A DNA stretch of 11,982 bases from Calditrichaceae bacterium. GTDB lineage: Bacteria; Calditrichota; Calditrichia; Calditrichales; Calditrichaceae. This document shows, one piece after another, positions 1-7,780 of the stretch. The position numbers and the translations under genes were made by a program. Numbering within the stretch: position 1 is the stretch's first letter; every line of letters begins with the position of its first letter. The DNA lies in assembly GCA_024763405.1 (NCBI GenBank), contig JANTFQ010000038.1, positions 1 through 11,982 of the forward strand. Direction: 5' to 3'. The notes beneath the pieces were generated by a model. That model did no database searches. It worked only from the letters and a program-made list of their open reading frames with translations, and was not told where the DNA came from.

Positions 1-25
1 AGAATCCGCGTCGTCAACCGGCAGA

Positions 26-1294
26 TTAAACCGTCATTTCAGGATCATAAGTTTCGAGATATTCGCGGATACGCTCTAAAAACATCGACCCCGCCGCACC
101 GTCAATCAAACGGTGATCGATGGTCAGGGACAAATACATAATCGGCCGGATGGCAATAGCATCGTTAATGACAACCGCCCGTTTCTTTATTGCCCCAACA
201 CCTAAAATGGCTGACTGCGGCTGATTGATTATAGGGAATCCGGCCGTAACACCGTAAACGCCAAAATTGGATATCGAAAAAGTCCCGTTGCTCATTTCAT
301 CCGGCAACAGCTTTTTAGTACGGGCACGGGTAGCCAAATCATTGACCGAACGGGCCAGCCCCACCAGATTCTTTTCATCCGCGTTAAAAATATTAGGAAC
401 GATTAGGCCGTTTTCCACCGCCACAGCGATTCCGATATTGTAAAACTTCTTATATAAAATAGTATTATTTTCAATAGACGCATTGACGATGGGAAATTCT
501 TTGAGAGCTTTCACCACGGCTTCTACGAGAAAAGCCGTATACGTTAAACTAAATCCCTCGCGATTTTTAAAGGCCTTTTTATTGCGCTCTCGGATTAAAA
601 AGATATTCTGCATATCCACTTCGGTATACAGATTAACATGGGCGGCCGTATGCTTGGAATGAATCATATGCTCCGCAATCATCTTGCGCATATTGTCCAT
701 CGGCACAATGTCCACTTCGGCAGAAGAAGCGCGGCTCCCCGTTTCCCGTTTTCCATCTCCAATCTCCGGTCTCCCGTCTCCCGTCTCCGTACGTCTCCCG
801 CTTTCCAGCCAGGCCAGCACATCTTTTTTAGAAACCCGGCCGTTTAAGCCGCTGCCGTTCACCAGCTCCAGTTCGTCCATAGAAATATTTTCTTCCGCGG
901 CAATACGCATAACCACCGGTGAATAAAAACGGTTGCCGGATTTTTTTGGTGCAGATTTTATCGCAGCCGGTTCTGCTTTAACGTCTGCCGCAAGCGCCGA
1001 TACAACTTCGGTTTTGGTTTCCGGTTGTAGGGGCTCCGCTGTTTCGCCCGCTTCCGCGTCGGTTTCGATCAGCGCAATCACCGCACCTACCTCTACCGTT
1101 TCATTTTCCTCTGCCAGCAGTTCCATTATTTTTCCGGGAACCGGCGTGGGAATTTCCGAATCCACTTTATCGGTGCTTATTTCCAGAATTGTTTCGTCTT
1201 TTTCTACGGTATCGCCGGGGCCTTTTAACCATTTTAAAACCGTACCTTCCGTAATCGATTCGCCCATTTTAGGCATGACCATTTCAAATTTCAT
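26..1294 (-). CDS. Dihydrolipoamide acyltransferase (E2) of a 2-oxoacid dehydrogenase complex, probably branched-chain type
   Basis: Core E2 subunit: it moves the acyl group from E1 through a lipoyl arm to CoA in the cytoplasm. The 422-residue protein has a single N-terminal lipoyl domain (about 2-77) with lipoyl Lys43 in TDKVDSE. An Ala/Pro/Glu-rich linker (78-118) follows, then a peripheral subunit-binding domain (about 123-162, SPVVMRIAAEE and GLNGRVSKKDV). A second linker (163-192) is built from a 7-residue repeat. The catalytic domain (about 193-422) ends with the active-site motif DHRLIDG (His394, Asp398). The length suits a one-lipoyl E2. The ATG is supported by GAGG five bases upstream on the minus strand. 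It lies downstream of the fused E1 gene on the same strand, so co-transcription is likely, although the 127-bp gap with a long hairpin is wide for an operon. The branched-chain assignment is inferred from the E1 partner; pyruvate or a broad 2-oxoacid specificity is possible. E3 is not in the window. Confidence 0.93.
   Translation of the reverse strand: MKFEMVMPKMGESITEGTVLKWLKGPGDTVEKDETILEISTDKVDSEIPTPVPGKIMELLAEENETVEVGAVIALIETDAEAGETAEPLQPETKTEVVSALAADVKAEPAAIKSAPKKSGNRFYSPVVMRIAAEENISMDELELVNGSGLNGRVSKKDVLAWLESGRRTETGDGRPEIGDGKRETGSRASSAEVDIVPMDNMRKMIAEHMIHSKHTAAHVNLYTEVDMQNIFLIRERNKKAFKNREGFSLTYTAFLVEAVVKALKEFPIVNASIENNTILYKKFYNIGIAVAVENGLIVPNIFNADEKNLVGLARSVNDLATRARTKKLLPDEMSNGTFSISNFGVYGVTAGFPIINQPQSAILGVGAIKKRAVVINDAIAIRPIMYLSLTIDHRLIDGAAGSMFLERIREYLETYDPEMTV
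734..806. repeat. Degenerate 7-bp tandem repeat inside the E2 gene
   Basis: Ten imperfect copies of GTCTCCC (GGGAGAC on the coding strand). Eight are contiguous at 734-789, then come three bases (TAC) and two further copies at 793-806. Three 7-bp units make 21 bp, so the coding strand stays open and yields a 7-residue repeat at residues 167-187: RRTETGD, GRPEIGD, GKRETGS. It falls exactly in the linker between the subunit-binding and catalytic domains, where length changes should be tolerated. Confidence 0.85.
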
Positions 1295-1330
1295 TTTTTC
1301 CTCATTAGCGCTATATTTTAATATTTGGAT

Positions 1331-1397
1331 TTACCATGAAGTAAATGAAGTGTTTAAAGACAAATCCCCTTCAGGCGCTTCATATTCTTCATAGTAA
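1331..1397 (-). other. Long imperfect hairpin between the E1 and E2 genes
   Basis: The arms 1331-1350 and 1378-1397 pair over 20 positions with three mismatches (1335/1393, 1342/1386, 1344/1384), leaving a 27-base loop. Each arm contains two copies of ATGAAG or its complement. The structure sits in the 127-bp gap after the E1 stop and before the E2 ribosome-binding site. No T run follows it on the minus strand, so it does not look like an intrinsic terminator. It may be an mRNA processing or stability element that sets the E1:E2 ratio, or a leftover of a small repeat. Confidence 0.55.
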
Positions 1398-1421
1398 TAT
1401 TTCAATTGACTCACTTTTTAT

Positions 1422-3458
1422 TTAGTACGCCACTAAATCCTGCAAAGCTTCCGTGATATCTTCAGTTTGCGGCAGCGCTTCTTCTTCCAGTACTGGACTG
1501 AACGGAATGGGCGTATCGGTTCCCCCAAGACGGCGTACCGGCCCGTCTAAGTATTCAAAAGCAAACTCAGCAATCTGCGCCGAAACCTCGGCGCCAAAGC
1601 CCTGAAAACGGGTATCTTCGTGTGCCACTAACACTTTATTCGTCTTTTTAACGGAATTGATAATGGTTTCGGTGTCCAGCGGATTGATGGTACGAATATC
1701 GATCACCTCCACCTGAACGCCTTCTTTTTCCATTTTCCGGGCCGCTTCCAGCGATTTCTGAACCAGCGCGCCCCAGGTTACAACCGTTACATCGCTGCCT
1801 TCGCGCGCAATTCGCGCTTTACCAAAGGGCAGCAGGTAATCGGCATCCGGTTCGGATGAGGCGGCAAAACTCTGCCGGTACAATCCTTTATGTTCCAGAA
1901 ATAAAACCGGGTCGGGGCAGCGAATGGCTGCTTTAAGCAGGCCTTTGGCATCGGCTGCATTGGAAGGATAGGCAATTTTTAGACCCGGGATGTGAGCAAA
2001 AAAACCTTCGATATTCTGGGAATGGCACAAGGCACCGTGGATATAACCGCCAACCGGCACACGCAAAACGACGGGGGCCGACCAGTTATTAAAGGAACGC
2101 CAGCGCATCACCGAAAGTTCGTTACGGATTTGCATCATAGCCGTCCAAATATAATCTCCAAATTGGATTTCAACAACAGGACGCAGCCCATAAACGGCCA
2201 TTCCAATGGCCACACCGACGATACTGGCTTCGGCCAGGGGTGCATTAAAACAACGTTCCTTGCCAAACTGTGTGGAAATTCCCGTGGTGGCGGTAAAAAC
2301 ACCGCCTTTCCCATCGGCCACATCCTGCCCGAAAATATGCATTTTATCATTCCGGGCCATCTCTTCTTTTAAAGCGTGATTGATGGCGTCCACCAGAACA
2401 GCTTTTTCTCCGGATGGTTCATTCTTTTCAAATTCCAGATCGGCAGATTCCGACTCCGGCGCATATAAATACTGCGCTACGGTTCCTTTTTCCGGATTTG
2501 TGTATTCTGCCGCCTGGTCTGCGGCTTCATCCACTGTATTTTTACATTCTTTGCGCAGCAGGTCCAGTTCTTCTTCCGTAACGATGCCGTTTTCCAGCAG
2601 GTCGACCTCGAAAGAAGGAATCGGATCGCGTTCCTTATCTTTCTCTAAATCTTCATGGGTGCGGTATTTTTTCTGCGAATCGGAGGAAGAATGAGGGAAC
2701 AGGCGTACCGTATCGGCTTCAATCAGCGCGGGACCTTTCCCGGCACGGGCGTCAGCCGCAGCCTGTTTTACGGTTTTATAGGATTCGAAAAAATTAGTAC
2801 CGTCGATATGATAACGGTTTAAACCCTCGTACCCGGCAGAAAATTTATAGACCGACTCGCCGGACATCTGATCGGAAATATGGGTGGAAATCGCATATTT
2901 ATTATTTTGGATAACAAAAATCACCGGTAGTTTGGCGCGGGAAGCCCAGTTGAGCGCTTCATGAAAATCACCCTGGCTGGTAGTGCCTTCCCCGGAAGAG
3001 ACATAAACCACCTCATCTTTTCCCGCCTTCACGGCGGCGAGAGCGGTTCCCACCGATTGCAGATACTGCGTACCTGTGGGACTGGATTGCGATACAATAT
3101 GGTGCTCGCGGTGCCCGTAATGGTTGGGCATCTGCCGCCCTCCTGAGCTGGGATCGGCTTCTTTGGCCAAAAAGTTTAAAAAGACTTCTTTGGGTGTTAC
3201 GCCAAATTGCATCACAAAACTCAGGTCGCGGTAATAGGGATAGGCATAATCATAGCCCGGCTGCAAGGCAAAGGCGGCGGCCGTCTGGATTGCTTCGTGT
3301 CCTGCGGCGCCAATATGGAAGAAGCTTTTACCCTGCTTGAGCAGGATCATCATTTTTTCATCCATAAAACGGGAAGTTACCATATTTCGATATATATTCA
3401 ACAGAGTCTTTTTTTGCAACCCGTCGATTGTTTTTTTCTTTTTAATTGTTTCCGGCAT
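1422..3458 (-). CDS. Fused E1 alpha-beta subunit of a 2-oxoacid dehydrogenase, 2-oxoisovalerate (branched-chain) type
   Basis: Thiamine-diphosphate-dependent decarboxylase that transfers the acyl group of a 2-oxoacid to the lipoyl domain of E2. The 678 residues hold both E1 chains. The alpha-like half (about 15-330) has the ThDP/Mg site from GEG (156-158) to QNNKYAIS (184-191), with His256 in the loop RLFPHSSSD. A short acidic linker (about 331-350) leads to the beta-like half (351-678), which has Glu410 in PLAEASIVG and the motif HGALCHSQNIEGFFAH around His479. That last motif and PGLKIAYPS resemble branched-chain E1 beta more than pyruvate E1 beta. Canonical GDG is GEG here. The start has AGGAG seven bases upstream. 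The small Cys protein ends 34 bp upstream and E2 lies downstream, all on the minus strand. Substrate choice (branched-chain 2-oxoacids, pyruvate or both) is inferred. Confidence 0.93.
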   Translation of the reverse strand: MPETIKKKKTIDGLQKKTLLNIYRNMVTSRFMDEKMMILLKQGKSFFHIGAAGHEAIQTAAAFALQPGYDYAYPYYRDLSFVMQFGVTPKEVFLNFLAKEADPSSGGRQMPNHYGHREHHIVSQSSPTGTQYLQSVGTALAAVKAGKDEVVYVSSGEGTTSQGDFHEALNWASRAKLPVIFVIQNNKYAISTHISDQMSGESVYKFSAGYEGLNRYHIDGTNFFESYKTVKQAAADARAGKGPALIEADTVRLFPHSSSDSQKKYRTHEDLEKDKERDPIPSFEVDLLENGIVTEEELDLLRKECKNTVDEAADQAAEYTNPEKGTVAQYLYAPESESADLEFEKNEPSGEKAVLVDAINHALKEEMARNDKMHIFGQDVADGKGGVFTATTGISTQFGKERCFNAPLAEASIVGVAIGMAVYGLRPVVEIQFGDYIWTAMMQIRNELSVMRWRSFNNWSAPVVLRVPVGGYIHGALCHSQNIEGFFAHIPGLKIAYPSNAADAKGLLKAAIRCPDPVLFLEHKGLYRQSFAASSEPDADYLLPFGKARIAREGSDVTVVTWGALVQKSLEAARKMEKEGVQVEVIDIRTINPLDTETIINSVKKTNKVLVAHEDTRFQGFGAEVSAQIAEFAFEYLDGPVRRLGGTDTPIPFSPVLEEEALPQTEDITEALQDLVAY

Positions 3459-3492
3459 TTACTTTCTCCTGGTTCTGTTAATATTCGTTTCC

Positions 3493-3690
3493 TTACAATT
3501 CATTTTGGTTTTCAGGATCCTGCTCCCGGGCCCTGCGAATGGCACAATTCATAAATAAATAATCTTTAGAATCGCGGAGGGGATCATAATCTCCTTGGAG
3601 ACGAACAGAACAGCTATTTGCAGCATCTTCACCCTGTGGACAGACAACATCTTCGAACAACGGGCACATGGCTTGTTGGGGTTTTGACAT
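3493..3690 (-). CDS. Small four-cysteine protein of unknown function
   Basis: A 65-residue protein I do not recognise. It has four Cys (9, 17, 27, 49) in CPLFEDVVCPQG, NSCSVRLQ and FMNCAIRR, and a charged, Asn/Glu-rich C-terminus. There is no signal peptide or membrane segment, so it is probably cytoplasmic. Four spaced cysteines could bind zinc or an Fe-S cluster, but no classic zinc-ribbon spacing is seen. I chose the ATG at 3690 because AAGGA lies ten bases upstream. An in-frame GTG at 3771 would add 27 residues but has no clear ribosome-binding site. It ends 34 bp before the E1 start on the same strand, so it is probably co-transcribed with the dehydrogenase genes and may be linked to them. 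Coding status is supported by this position, the ribosome-binding site and the organised Cys pattern. Confidence 0.65.
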   Translation of the reverse strand: MSKPQQAMCPLFEDVVCPQGEDAANSCSVRLQGDYDPLRDSKDYLFMNCAIRRAREQDPENQNEL

Positions 3691-4012
3691 CGTTTTTAAT
3701 TCCTTATTTTCTGATAGTTTTAGCGGAAATCCGGCAACCTGGTAAGGATTGATGAATACGATGCCGGACACACTTCTTGTAACTAATTTTTAATAAAAAA
3801 ATTTCCTGTATGCACTTTTGATGCGGGGTCAATCGAGAAGGTACATTGCTACTATTTATTCTTTTTGTATTAGAATTTATTAGAGAATTCTATTCCCGGC
3901 TGAAAACGGAGACAATAAAGAAAATATTGAATTTAATAGAATACTGATATCAAAATAACTGATTCTATCTTTAATTCAGTTACTTGGCCCTGATTGCTTT
4001 GTTTCCGACAAA

Positions 4013-4058
4013 TTGGTACCTCACAAAGATGGGGGAAGGGCGTCTTTACGAGGTACAA
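4013..4058 (-). other. Stem-loop downstream of the secreted-protein gene
   Basis: GTACCTC (4016-4022) pairs with GAGGTAC (4050-4056). A second stem, AAAGA (4025-4029) with TCTTT (4043-4047), is separated from the first by a 2x2 internal loop. A G-rich loop on the plus strand (C-rich in the minus transcript) closes it. No T run follows on the minus strand. It could protect the 3' end of the mRNA or be a regulatory leader element for the downstream genes. Confidence 0.35.
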
Positions 4059-4064
4059 AATATA

Positions 4065-4089
4065 AATAACAATATAACGCCTTGTTATT
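4065..4089 (-). terminator. Candidate weak terminator of the secreted-protein gene
   Basis: Perfect 8-bp stem, AATAACAA (4065-4072) with TTGTTATT (4082-4089), and a 9-base loop, starting 42 bp past the stop codon on the minus strand. The following bases read TATATTTTG. The stem is AT-rich and the T run is short, so termination would be weak. Confidence 0.3.
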
Positions 4090-4131
4090 ACAAAAATTAA
4101 AAATATTTTACCGAGCACAGATATTTATCAT

Positions 4132-7100
4132 TTATTTTAAAAATAGCATTTTTTTACAGGACACAAAATTCTCTGTTTTCAGACGATATATATATACTCC
4201 GCTGGCTAAATTTGATGCGTCGAACCGAAGATTATATGATCCCGATGTTTGTTTTTTATTTATCAAAGTACATACTTTCTGACCAAGCACATTGTATACA
4301 TTTAATTCAACTTTACCCAACCGTTTTAACTGATAAGGAATAGTTGTTATTGGATTGAACGGATTGGGATAGTTTTGATACAGTTTAAAATCGCTTAAAG
4401 GATTGCCATTTCGGATTGCCGTTGGCTCTGTTCCGCTAAACATAAATGTATCACTAGCTGTTACAACGCCATCATACGCAACCTGCATTGTGTCACCCTT
4501 TTCAAATGCGATATTCCCCCACCATACTAAATTCCATGTAAAATGCTCGGCAGAAGTTCCTCCGTCACCAGGAATTACATTGACAGAATCATAAGGTGTA
4601 TTAACAAAATCCGTGTACATTCTGTCGGAAGGATTAAAAGCGTAAATATCCATTGAGCCATCGTATTTCTGTTTTCGATCATAAATTGATAAATTTATTT
4701 GTTCACCCGTATTGATATTCCAAACCTCAAACGGGATACGAACCAGGAACGGTGCTTCCGTACCGAAATTTGGATTAAGAGGATGGTTTGCAAGATTATC
4801 ATTCCGCGCACCGTACAAAGAAGCCATGGATCCGCCGGATTCCACTTCCCAGGTTGTAACACCGTTTATAACGACAGGCGTACTTTTATACGCCCCCGTC
4901 CAGCGACATTCGTAGTCATTTCCTAATTCTCCGGTATCGCCTGAGCCAAAACCTCTCGTGGTAAATGAAGTTGCATCCTCCGCCCAGCCATAATGATAAT
5001 AATCACCTATATTTTTATTTTGTGAATATCGATCATCAATTGATGATTTGGTACCATTTGTTTTAATTAAAGTAACAGATGAAAATGTTTTTGGAATATC
5101 AAAGTTACATTTAACCGTAATCATGAATCCATCAACTATCGGATCTCCCTTTAGCTCTCCCGTATAAACATCAACCCCATCTATAATCGTCTGATTATCC
5201 AACACTACCATATCTTTGGTAACGTTTTTTAAATACCAGTAGGTTTTAGTTTCATCTGCGGAACCGGCATCTTTATCGAGATCTGTTTTAGATGCATTTT
5301 GCTCAAAATACACCAGATAATCGTCGCCCGTAAGCGAATCCGGCTCTAAAACCTTAATGGTCACTGTTCCGTCGGCATCCCTGTTATGTATAGCCTGAAT
5401 TGTACCATATTCCTCCTCAAACAAAACAACCGGAAGTTTTATTTGAACACGATCTAAATATTTATCATAATTTATACTGTATTCAACGATTACTGAATCT
5501 GCATTTGAGGGAGCTGTAACGACAAAAAAATCAGAATCAAAGGCAACTTCTGCACCTGCGGAAATACCATTATCAACAACAACTTCTTCATCCTGAGTTA
5601 CAGAAAGAAAATCAATTGCATTAACGGCATCATTGTTATGAATATCAAATTGCAGATGTACGGTTTCATTATTATTGATTTGTGAATCCAATTTTCGGTT
5701 TTCCCAGATCACATGCCAATTCTCAAGAGTTGGTACCGGACGAAGCCGGACAAAAGTAAGAAAATCAGAATATCTTATATCTCCGGAAATCCGGTTCAAT
5801 TCCAAATCGGCAGTATAAGGGTATTTTTTATTTGATTCGGTAACTGTATTTGCCCAAATATTATCTTCTGCCAATTGATCACCATGTTGCCCATCATTAT
5901 ATAAAACAACATTTAATGGGGGGGCTGAACCATACAAAGGTTTAAGGGTTAATGAACAGGAGGTCACATCATCAAATTCACTTAGGTCTGCCTTAAAAAA
6001 TAATTCCGTCGAATTAGGATCCGGATGATTTGACTGATATGTAAGTTTTGGTTCAAGGACGCTGTCGCCGTTTATCATAGTGCCGTAAGAATCGGTTATC
6101 GTTTTTATATTGGTTTTTAATTCATTAACAGAGTTTAAATAACTATTTCCGAGACCTCCCACAACGGCAACTACCATTTCCTGGCTTTCTCCTGGTGCTA
6201 ATACAAAAGGGCCGCTCGTAATTACAATACGCCTGTCTCCGGGAGGCATGTTATTGCCCCCTCCATCAATATCACCAACCCCAAGAAACGGATCACCATC
6301 TAACGGAAATTTTGTAACCTGATTAATGTTGGGCCCGTTTTGGTGTGTGTACTTTTCAGGATTATCTATGTTCGTAGAGGGTTTGTTTCCACGCAGCATA
6401 TTATACCATTGTAAAGTTCCATCATAGTTCCCTAACATGGGATCATTAATTCCTGATCCTGAAGAAAAATAACTAAAAGAAGTCATGGGTAAATTTCGAT
6501 AATCCGGAAGGTACCCGGAATCAAAATAGGCTGTATCACCGGTGGACGGAACCACAGGGCCCTGTAAAACTGCATAGCCTGCAGCGGGAGGAATCAAACC
6601 GAATTTATCATATTCACTATCTGAATTTCTGCCATTGTAAACAAATCCCGCATTTAACGCTTGATCGCACCCAGAAAGATCATCACTGTAATTACCTAAA
6701 TCCACATCTGCCCATTGAGCTAAATACATTTCATTCAAATAGTTTCCGGATATATTTTTAATCTTATATTTTTTAAAGATTGACTGCCCAAGCCTGGATT
6801 CAGGCTGATCAAATGCCCAAACGGTTACCTGCAATTCCAGACCGATTGGTTCCGATCCATATAAATTTAAGGTTTTCTGGGCATCCTGATCATCGACTTT
6901 TAACCACACAACCTGATCTGCGTTATTAATTCCGGGATAATCTCCCAAAGAGGCATCGGGCATTCCATTCCCGTCAAGAACTGGATTATAAATACCATTT
7001 CCATCCACATCAACAAACGGAGCTCCCTGATCAACAGGCCATTCTTTCCAGTCTTTTTTATACTGGTTGATGATTTCATTTGCCTGTTCATCCGTAACCG

Positions 7101-7539
7101 ATTCAACTGAAATATTATAAAACTCCGCCGTTTCATTTCTGACATTGGTTGTAGTCAGTTCCGCCCAGTTTTTTCGGATTCTATAAATATGCCCTAACTG
7201 TGGTTGTGTTCCCACCCTATAAGTCTGACCACCAACTTTTATATTTCCATTCACCACTGCTCCCCAAACCAGTCCGTCCTGAAAAATGGCAGCAATTGCA
7301 GATCGCGGATAAATCCCACCGGCATTGCCAGTACCCGGTTCATTAGCAGAACCACCGTCATAAGACAACCAATATGACCAGTTACTGATGTTTGACAATG
7401 TATTTGCCGGATCGAGAGCAGTAGATTTTTGCGGTTTTCGCGGACCGAATTCCCCTTTAATGATTTTTGTTTGACCAATACAGGTTAATACAAAAATTAG
7501 CAGAACACTTCGAAATAAAATGCGGCTTTTATTCATCAT
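4132..7539 (-). CDS. Very large secreted protein with C-terminal type IX secretion (T9SS type A) sorting domain
   Basis: A 1135-residue exported protein of unknown specific function. The N-terminus is a Sec signal peptide (MMNKSRILFR followed by a hydrophobic run to about residue 22). The C-terminal 86 residues (1050-1135) are a T9SS sorting domain: KLYQNYPNPFNP, then VELNVYNVLGQKV, ending in SGVYIYRLKTENF and a basic tail. This domain directs crossing of the outer membrane and is normally cleaved or used for surface attachment. Near 172-190 lies a VDVDGNGIYNP segment that looks like a calcium-binding loop. The stretch around 258-302 (KYKIKNISGNYLNEMYLAQWADVDLG) is of a kind I associate with large surface proteins of Calditrichota and Ignavibacteria. 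The middle is Asn/Asp/Gly/Tyr-rich beta-type sequence with no catalytic motif that I can name. There are two ATGs at the start (7539 and 7536); AGGAAGGA precedes both. The gene looks more AT-rich than the cytochrome and dehydrogenase genes. No T9SS machinery gene is nearby. Confidence 0.85.
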   Translation of the reverse strand: MMNKSRILFRSVLLIFVLTCIGQTKIIKGEFGPRKPQKSTALDPANTLSNISNWSYWLSYDGGSANEPGTGNAGGIYPRSAIAAIFQDGLVWGAVVNGNIKVGGQTYRVGTQPQLGHIYRIRKNWAELTTTNVRNETAEFYNISVESVTDEQANEIINQYKKDWKEWPVDQGAPFVDVDGNGIYNPVLDGNGMPDASLGDYPGINNADQVVWLKVDDQDAQKTLNLYGSEPIGLELQVTVWAFDQPESRLGQSIFKKYKIKNISGNYLNEMYLAQWADVDLGNYSDDLSGCDQALNAGFVYNGRNSDSEYDKFGLIPPAAGYAVLQGPVVPSTGDTAYFDSGYLPDYRNLPMTSFSYFSSGSGINDPMLGNYDGTLQWYNMLRGNKPSTNIDNPEKYTHQNGPNINQVTKFPLDGDPFLGVGDIDGGGNNMPPGDRRIVITSGPFVLAPGESQEMVVAVVGGLGNSYLNSVNELKTNIKTITDSYGTMINGDSVLEPKLTYQSNHPDPNSTELFFKADLSEFDDVTSCSLTLKPLYGSAPPLNVVLYNDGQHGDQLAEDNIWANTVTESNKKYPYTADLELNRISGDIRYSDFLTFVRLRPVPTLENWHVIWENRKLDSQINNNETVHLQFDIHNNDAVNAIDFLSVTQDEEVVVDNGISAGAEVAFDSDFFVVTAPSNADSVIVEYSINYDKYLDRVQIKLPVVLFEEEYGTIQAIHNRDADGTVTIKVLEPDSLTGDDYLVYFEQNASKTDLDKDAGSADETKTYWYLKNVTKDMVVLDNQTIIDGVDVYTGELKGDPIVDGFMITVKCNFDIPKTFSSVTLIKTNGTKSSIDDRYSQNKNIGDYYHYGWAEDATSFTTRGFGSGDTGELGNDYECRWTGAYKSTPVVINGVTTWEVESGGSMASLYGARNDNLANHPLNPNFGTEAPFLVRIPFEVWNINTGEQINLSIYDRKQKYDGSMDIYAFNPSDRMYTDFVNTPYDSVNVIPGDGGTSAEHFTWNLVWWGNIAFEKGDTMQVAYDGVVTASDTFMFSGTEPTAIRNGNPLSDFKLYQNYPNPFNPITTIPYQLKRLGKVELNVYNVLGQKVCTLINKKQTSGSYNLRFDASNLASGVYIYRLKTENFVSCKKMLFLK

Positions 7540-7625
7540 AGTCCTTCCTGTTTTTTGGAATTAACAATATCAATTTTCCTCTATAAAAGAAAAATAAGCA
7601 CTCGGTCGGATAAAAGACTTACTTT

Positions 7626-7654
7626 AAAATACAGACATATACCGGATGGTTCAA
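7626..7654 (-). promoter_or_regulatory. Candidate promoter of the secreted T9SS protein gene
   Basis: On the minus strand, TTGAAC (7649-7654), a 17-base spacer, then TATTTT (7626-7631). Both boxes match the sigma-70 consensus at four of six positions. Transcription would start near 7619, giving a leader of about 80 bases. FCB bacteria often use a different consensus, so this is tentative. Confidence 0.3.
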
Positions 7655-7691
7655 GAAAAAAATAGATTTACAATTTTTCAAAAAAGTAACC

Positions 7692-7720
7692 ACTTCAAAA
7701 TTTTGCATTTCACTTGAAGT
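7692..7720. repeat. Inverted repeat ACTTCAA / TTGAAGT
   Basis: ACTTCAA (7692-7698) and TTGAAGT (7714-7720) form perfect 7-base arms 15 bases apart. The site is about 38 bp upstream of the candidate -35 of the leftward promoter, so it could be an activator or repressor site. Confidence 0.3.
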
Positions 7721-7725
7721 CATCA

Positions 7726-7780
7726 GCGAAATTCGCATCAGTCGGTCATTGGACCCGGCTCATGACGAGTGGCCGGATCC
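7726..7780. other. GC-rich structured patch: palindrome plus hairpin
   Basis: GCGAA-A-TTCGC (7726-7736) is a perfect palindrome around one base. Next, GGACCCGGC (7751-7759) and GCCGGATCC (7772-7780) form a 9-bp stem with one mismatch and a 12-base loop that contains TCATGA. The patch stands out as GC-rich within AT-rich DNA. No T run follows on either strand, so it is not a terminator. It could be an operator region, a structured RNA fragment or a remnant of a small repeat element. Confidence 0.4.

Larger units (their letters stand above)
3691..4131. other. AT-rich intergenic region, no convincing gene
   Basis: A 441-bp gap between two minus-strand genes. It holds two hairpins close to the end of the secreted-protein gene (listed separately) and a 7-bp inverted repeat, TAGAATT at 3871-3877 with AATTCTA at 3886-3892. 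The promoter for the small Cys protein and the E1/E2 genes should lie here. The only candidate I see is weak: minus-strand TTGACC (3827-3832) with a poor -10 about 16 bases on. The short reading frames here have no ribosome-binding site or recognisable protein features. Confidence 0.6.

Noticed and set aside
734..806. 7-bp array as a CRISPR or minisatellite outside a gene
   Set aside because: The units are too short and have no spacers, and the reading frame of E2 stays open through it.
933..1394. Plus-strand 153-residue frame opposite the E2 gene, and other long plus-strand frames opposite E1, E2 and serA
   Set aside because: They lie antisense to well-recognised genes, are rich in Ser/Ala/Thr as expected of shadow frames, and lack homology signals.
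1331..1397. Hairpin between E1 and E2 as an intrinsic terminator
   Set aside because: No T run follows on the minus strand, and the stem is AT-rich with mismatches.
3691..3771. N-terminal extension of the small Cys protein from a GTG at 3771
   Set aside because: The extra 27 residues have no clear ribosome-binding site, while the ATG at 3690 has AAGGA at a usable distance.
3806..3832. Minus-strand TTGACC as the -35 of a promoter for the small Cys protein and E1/E2
   Set aside because: The -35 is good but the -10 (TACAGG) is poor; it is mentioned only in the intergenic entry.
3933..4118. Minus-strand 61-residue reading frame
   Set aside because: AT-rich with no ribosome-binding site, and it overlaps both hairpins downstream of the T9SS gene; it looks like chance.
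7475..7486. Possible lipobox (VLTC) in the T9SS protein signal peptide
   Set aside because: Thr at -1 and Leu at -2 fit the lipobox poorly. A C-terminal T9SS sorting domain makes an ordinary Sec signal peptide more likely.
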